DNA of 64,000 nucleotides. It comes from Herbaspirillum frisingense GSF30 (lineage in GTDB: Bacteria > Pseudomonadota > Gammaproteobacteria > Burkholderiales > Burkholderiaceae_D). The position numbers and the translations under genes were made by a program. Below are positions 63,225 to 64,000 of this stretch, one piece after another (the stretch's first letter is position 1; each line of letters begins with the position of its first letter). The notes beneath the pieces are model-generated. The model ran no database searches. It saw only the letters and a list, made by a program, of their open reading frames with translations, and had not been told where the DNA came from. Where the stretch lies: positions 62,001 to 126,000 of the forward strand of contig NZ_AEEC02000002.1 in NCBI RefSeq assembly GCF_000300975.2, given 5' to 3'.

Positions 63225-64000
63225 CAGGCCACCCTCTCGATCACCAGCGCGATCCCTTGCCCCACGCCGATGCACATGGTGCAAAGCGCATAGCGGCCGC
63301 CGCTGCGTTCCAGCTGGTTGATGGCCGTGGTCACCAGACGCGCACCCGAAGCGCCCAGCGGATGGCCGATGGCGATGGCGCCGCCATTCGGATTGACGTG
63401 GGCGGCATCATCCGGCAGGCCGAGCGCACGCATCACCGCCAGCCCCTGTGCGGCAAAGGCTTCGTTGAGTTCGATCACGTCCATCTGCGCCAGCGTCAGG
63501 CCCACTTGCGCCAGCACCTTGCGCACCGCCGGTGCCGGGCCGAAGCCCATGATCCGTGGTGCCACCCCGGCACTGGCCATGCCCAGTACGCGGGCGCGTG
63601 GCCGCATGCGGTAGCGGTCGACCGCCTTGGCCGAGGCCAGCAGCAGCGCGCAGGCACCGTCGTTGACGCCGGACGCATTGCCGGCCGTGACCGTGCCGTC
63701 GGGCCGCACCACGCTCTTGAGCCGCGACAGCGTCGCCAGCGTGGTCTCGGGGCGCGGATGTTCGTCGGTAGCCACGAGGAGCGGATCGCCCTTCTTCTGC
63801 GGGATCGCCAGCGGCGCGATCTCTCCCGCGAAGAAGCCGTTCTCCTGCGCCGCGCTCCAGCGTTGCTGGCTGCGCAGGGCGAAGGCGTCCTGGTCGGCGC
63901 GGGCGATGCCGAATTCCTCGGCCACGTTCTCGGCCGTCTCCGGCATGGAGTCGATGCCGTGCAATGCCTGCATCAGCGGATTGACGAAACGCCAGCCGAT
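63224..64000 (-). CDS. 3-oxoadipyl-CoA thiolase, cut by window edge
   Basis: The C-terminal two-thirds of a thiolase that splits 3-oxoadipyl-CoA to succinyl-CoA and acetyl-CoA (PcaF/PaaJ type). Visible parts are [20 protein letters not shown], typical of this subfamily, [24 protein letters not shown] with the active-site His/Glu region [20 protein letters not shown], and catalytic Cys in [15 protein letters not shown] near the end. The N-terminal part with the nucleophilic Cys is outside the window. It may serve phenylacetate or beta-ketoadipate breakdown; the enoyl-CoA hydratase downstream favours the former. Confidence 0.9.
   Translation of the reverse strand: MGWRFVNPLMQALHGIDSMPETAENVAEEFGIARADQDAFALRSQQRWSAAQENGFFAGEIAPLAIPQKKGDPLLVATDEHPRPETTLATLSRLKSVVRPDGTVTAGNASGVNDGACALLLASAKAVDRYRMRPRARVLGMASAGVAPRIMGFGPAPAVRKVLAQVGLTLAQMDVIELNEAFAAQGLAVMRALGLPDDAAHVNPNGGAIAIGHPLGASGARLVTTAINQLERSGGRYALCTMCIGVGQGIALVIERVA

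Overview
The window looks like a chromosomal segment of a betaproteobacterium of the Oxalobacteraceae, most like Herbaspirillum. This rests on recognised gene orders (pilMNOPQ-aroKB-dgt, the coxBA-ctaG-coxC-surf1-ctaAB-sco run, rpoH-ftsXEY), high-GC codon use and a PhaM-type granule protein. It is an inference from content; no database search was possible.

Positions 1-4210 differ from the rest: visibly AT-richer, four same-strand accessory genes, ending at the 3' end of a tRNA-Phe gene. They encode a RecB/Cas4-like PD-(D/E)XK nuclease (cut by the window edge), a HEPN protein with an RX4H RNase motif, a DUF2971 protein, and a PIN-like nuclease fused to what looks like a GHKL-type ATPase domain. 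This is the best candidate for an undescribed system, probably defence-related genomic-island cargo.

From 4400 the window is core genome. 4.5-12 kb: a UbiH-family hydroxylase, DsbC, Pth, Tex, two paralogous small membrane proteins and a DUF5610 protein. 12.5-20.5 kb (minus strand): pilM-N-O-P-Q, a fused shikimate kinase/dehydroquinate synthase (aroKB) and dgt. 20.7-28.9 kb: divergent PBP1A, a serine hydrolase, QueC, two tandem DUF3108 proteins and a LivK-type binding protein. 28.9-32.5 kb: PhaM, a ferritin-like di-iron protein, RfaE2, a PCuAC copper chaperone and a DUF2946 protein. 32.8-36.7 kb: a TrpXYZ-type ABC importer with two duplicated binding proteins and an internal terminator before the permease. 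36.7-39.2 kb: TrmL, ComF and a BioC-like methyltransferase.

39.7-49.4 kb is a complete aa3-type cytochrome c oxidase locus: structural subunits II, I and III, the assembly factors CtaG, SURF1 and two SCO-like thioredoxin-fold proteins, haem A synthesis (CtaB, CtaA) and small membrane proteins. 49.5-53.7 kb holds rpoH, with a CIRCE operator upstream, then ftsX, ftsE and ftsY. 53.9-59.9 kb holds a catalytic/non-catalytic pair of M16 peptidases with a ParA-like ATPase between them, then rsmD, coaD, a ferredoxin and a DMT exporter. 60-64 kb (minus strand) holds a DUF484-GGDEF diguanylate cyclase, a methyltransferase, an enoyl-CoA hydratase and a 3-oxoadipyl-CoA thiolase that runs off the right edge.
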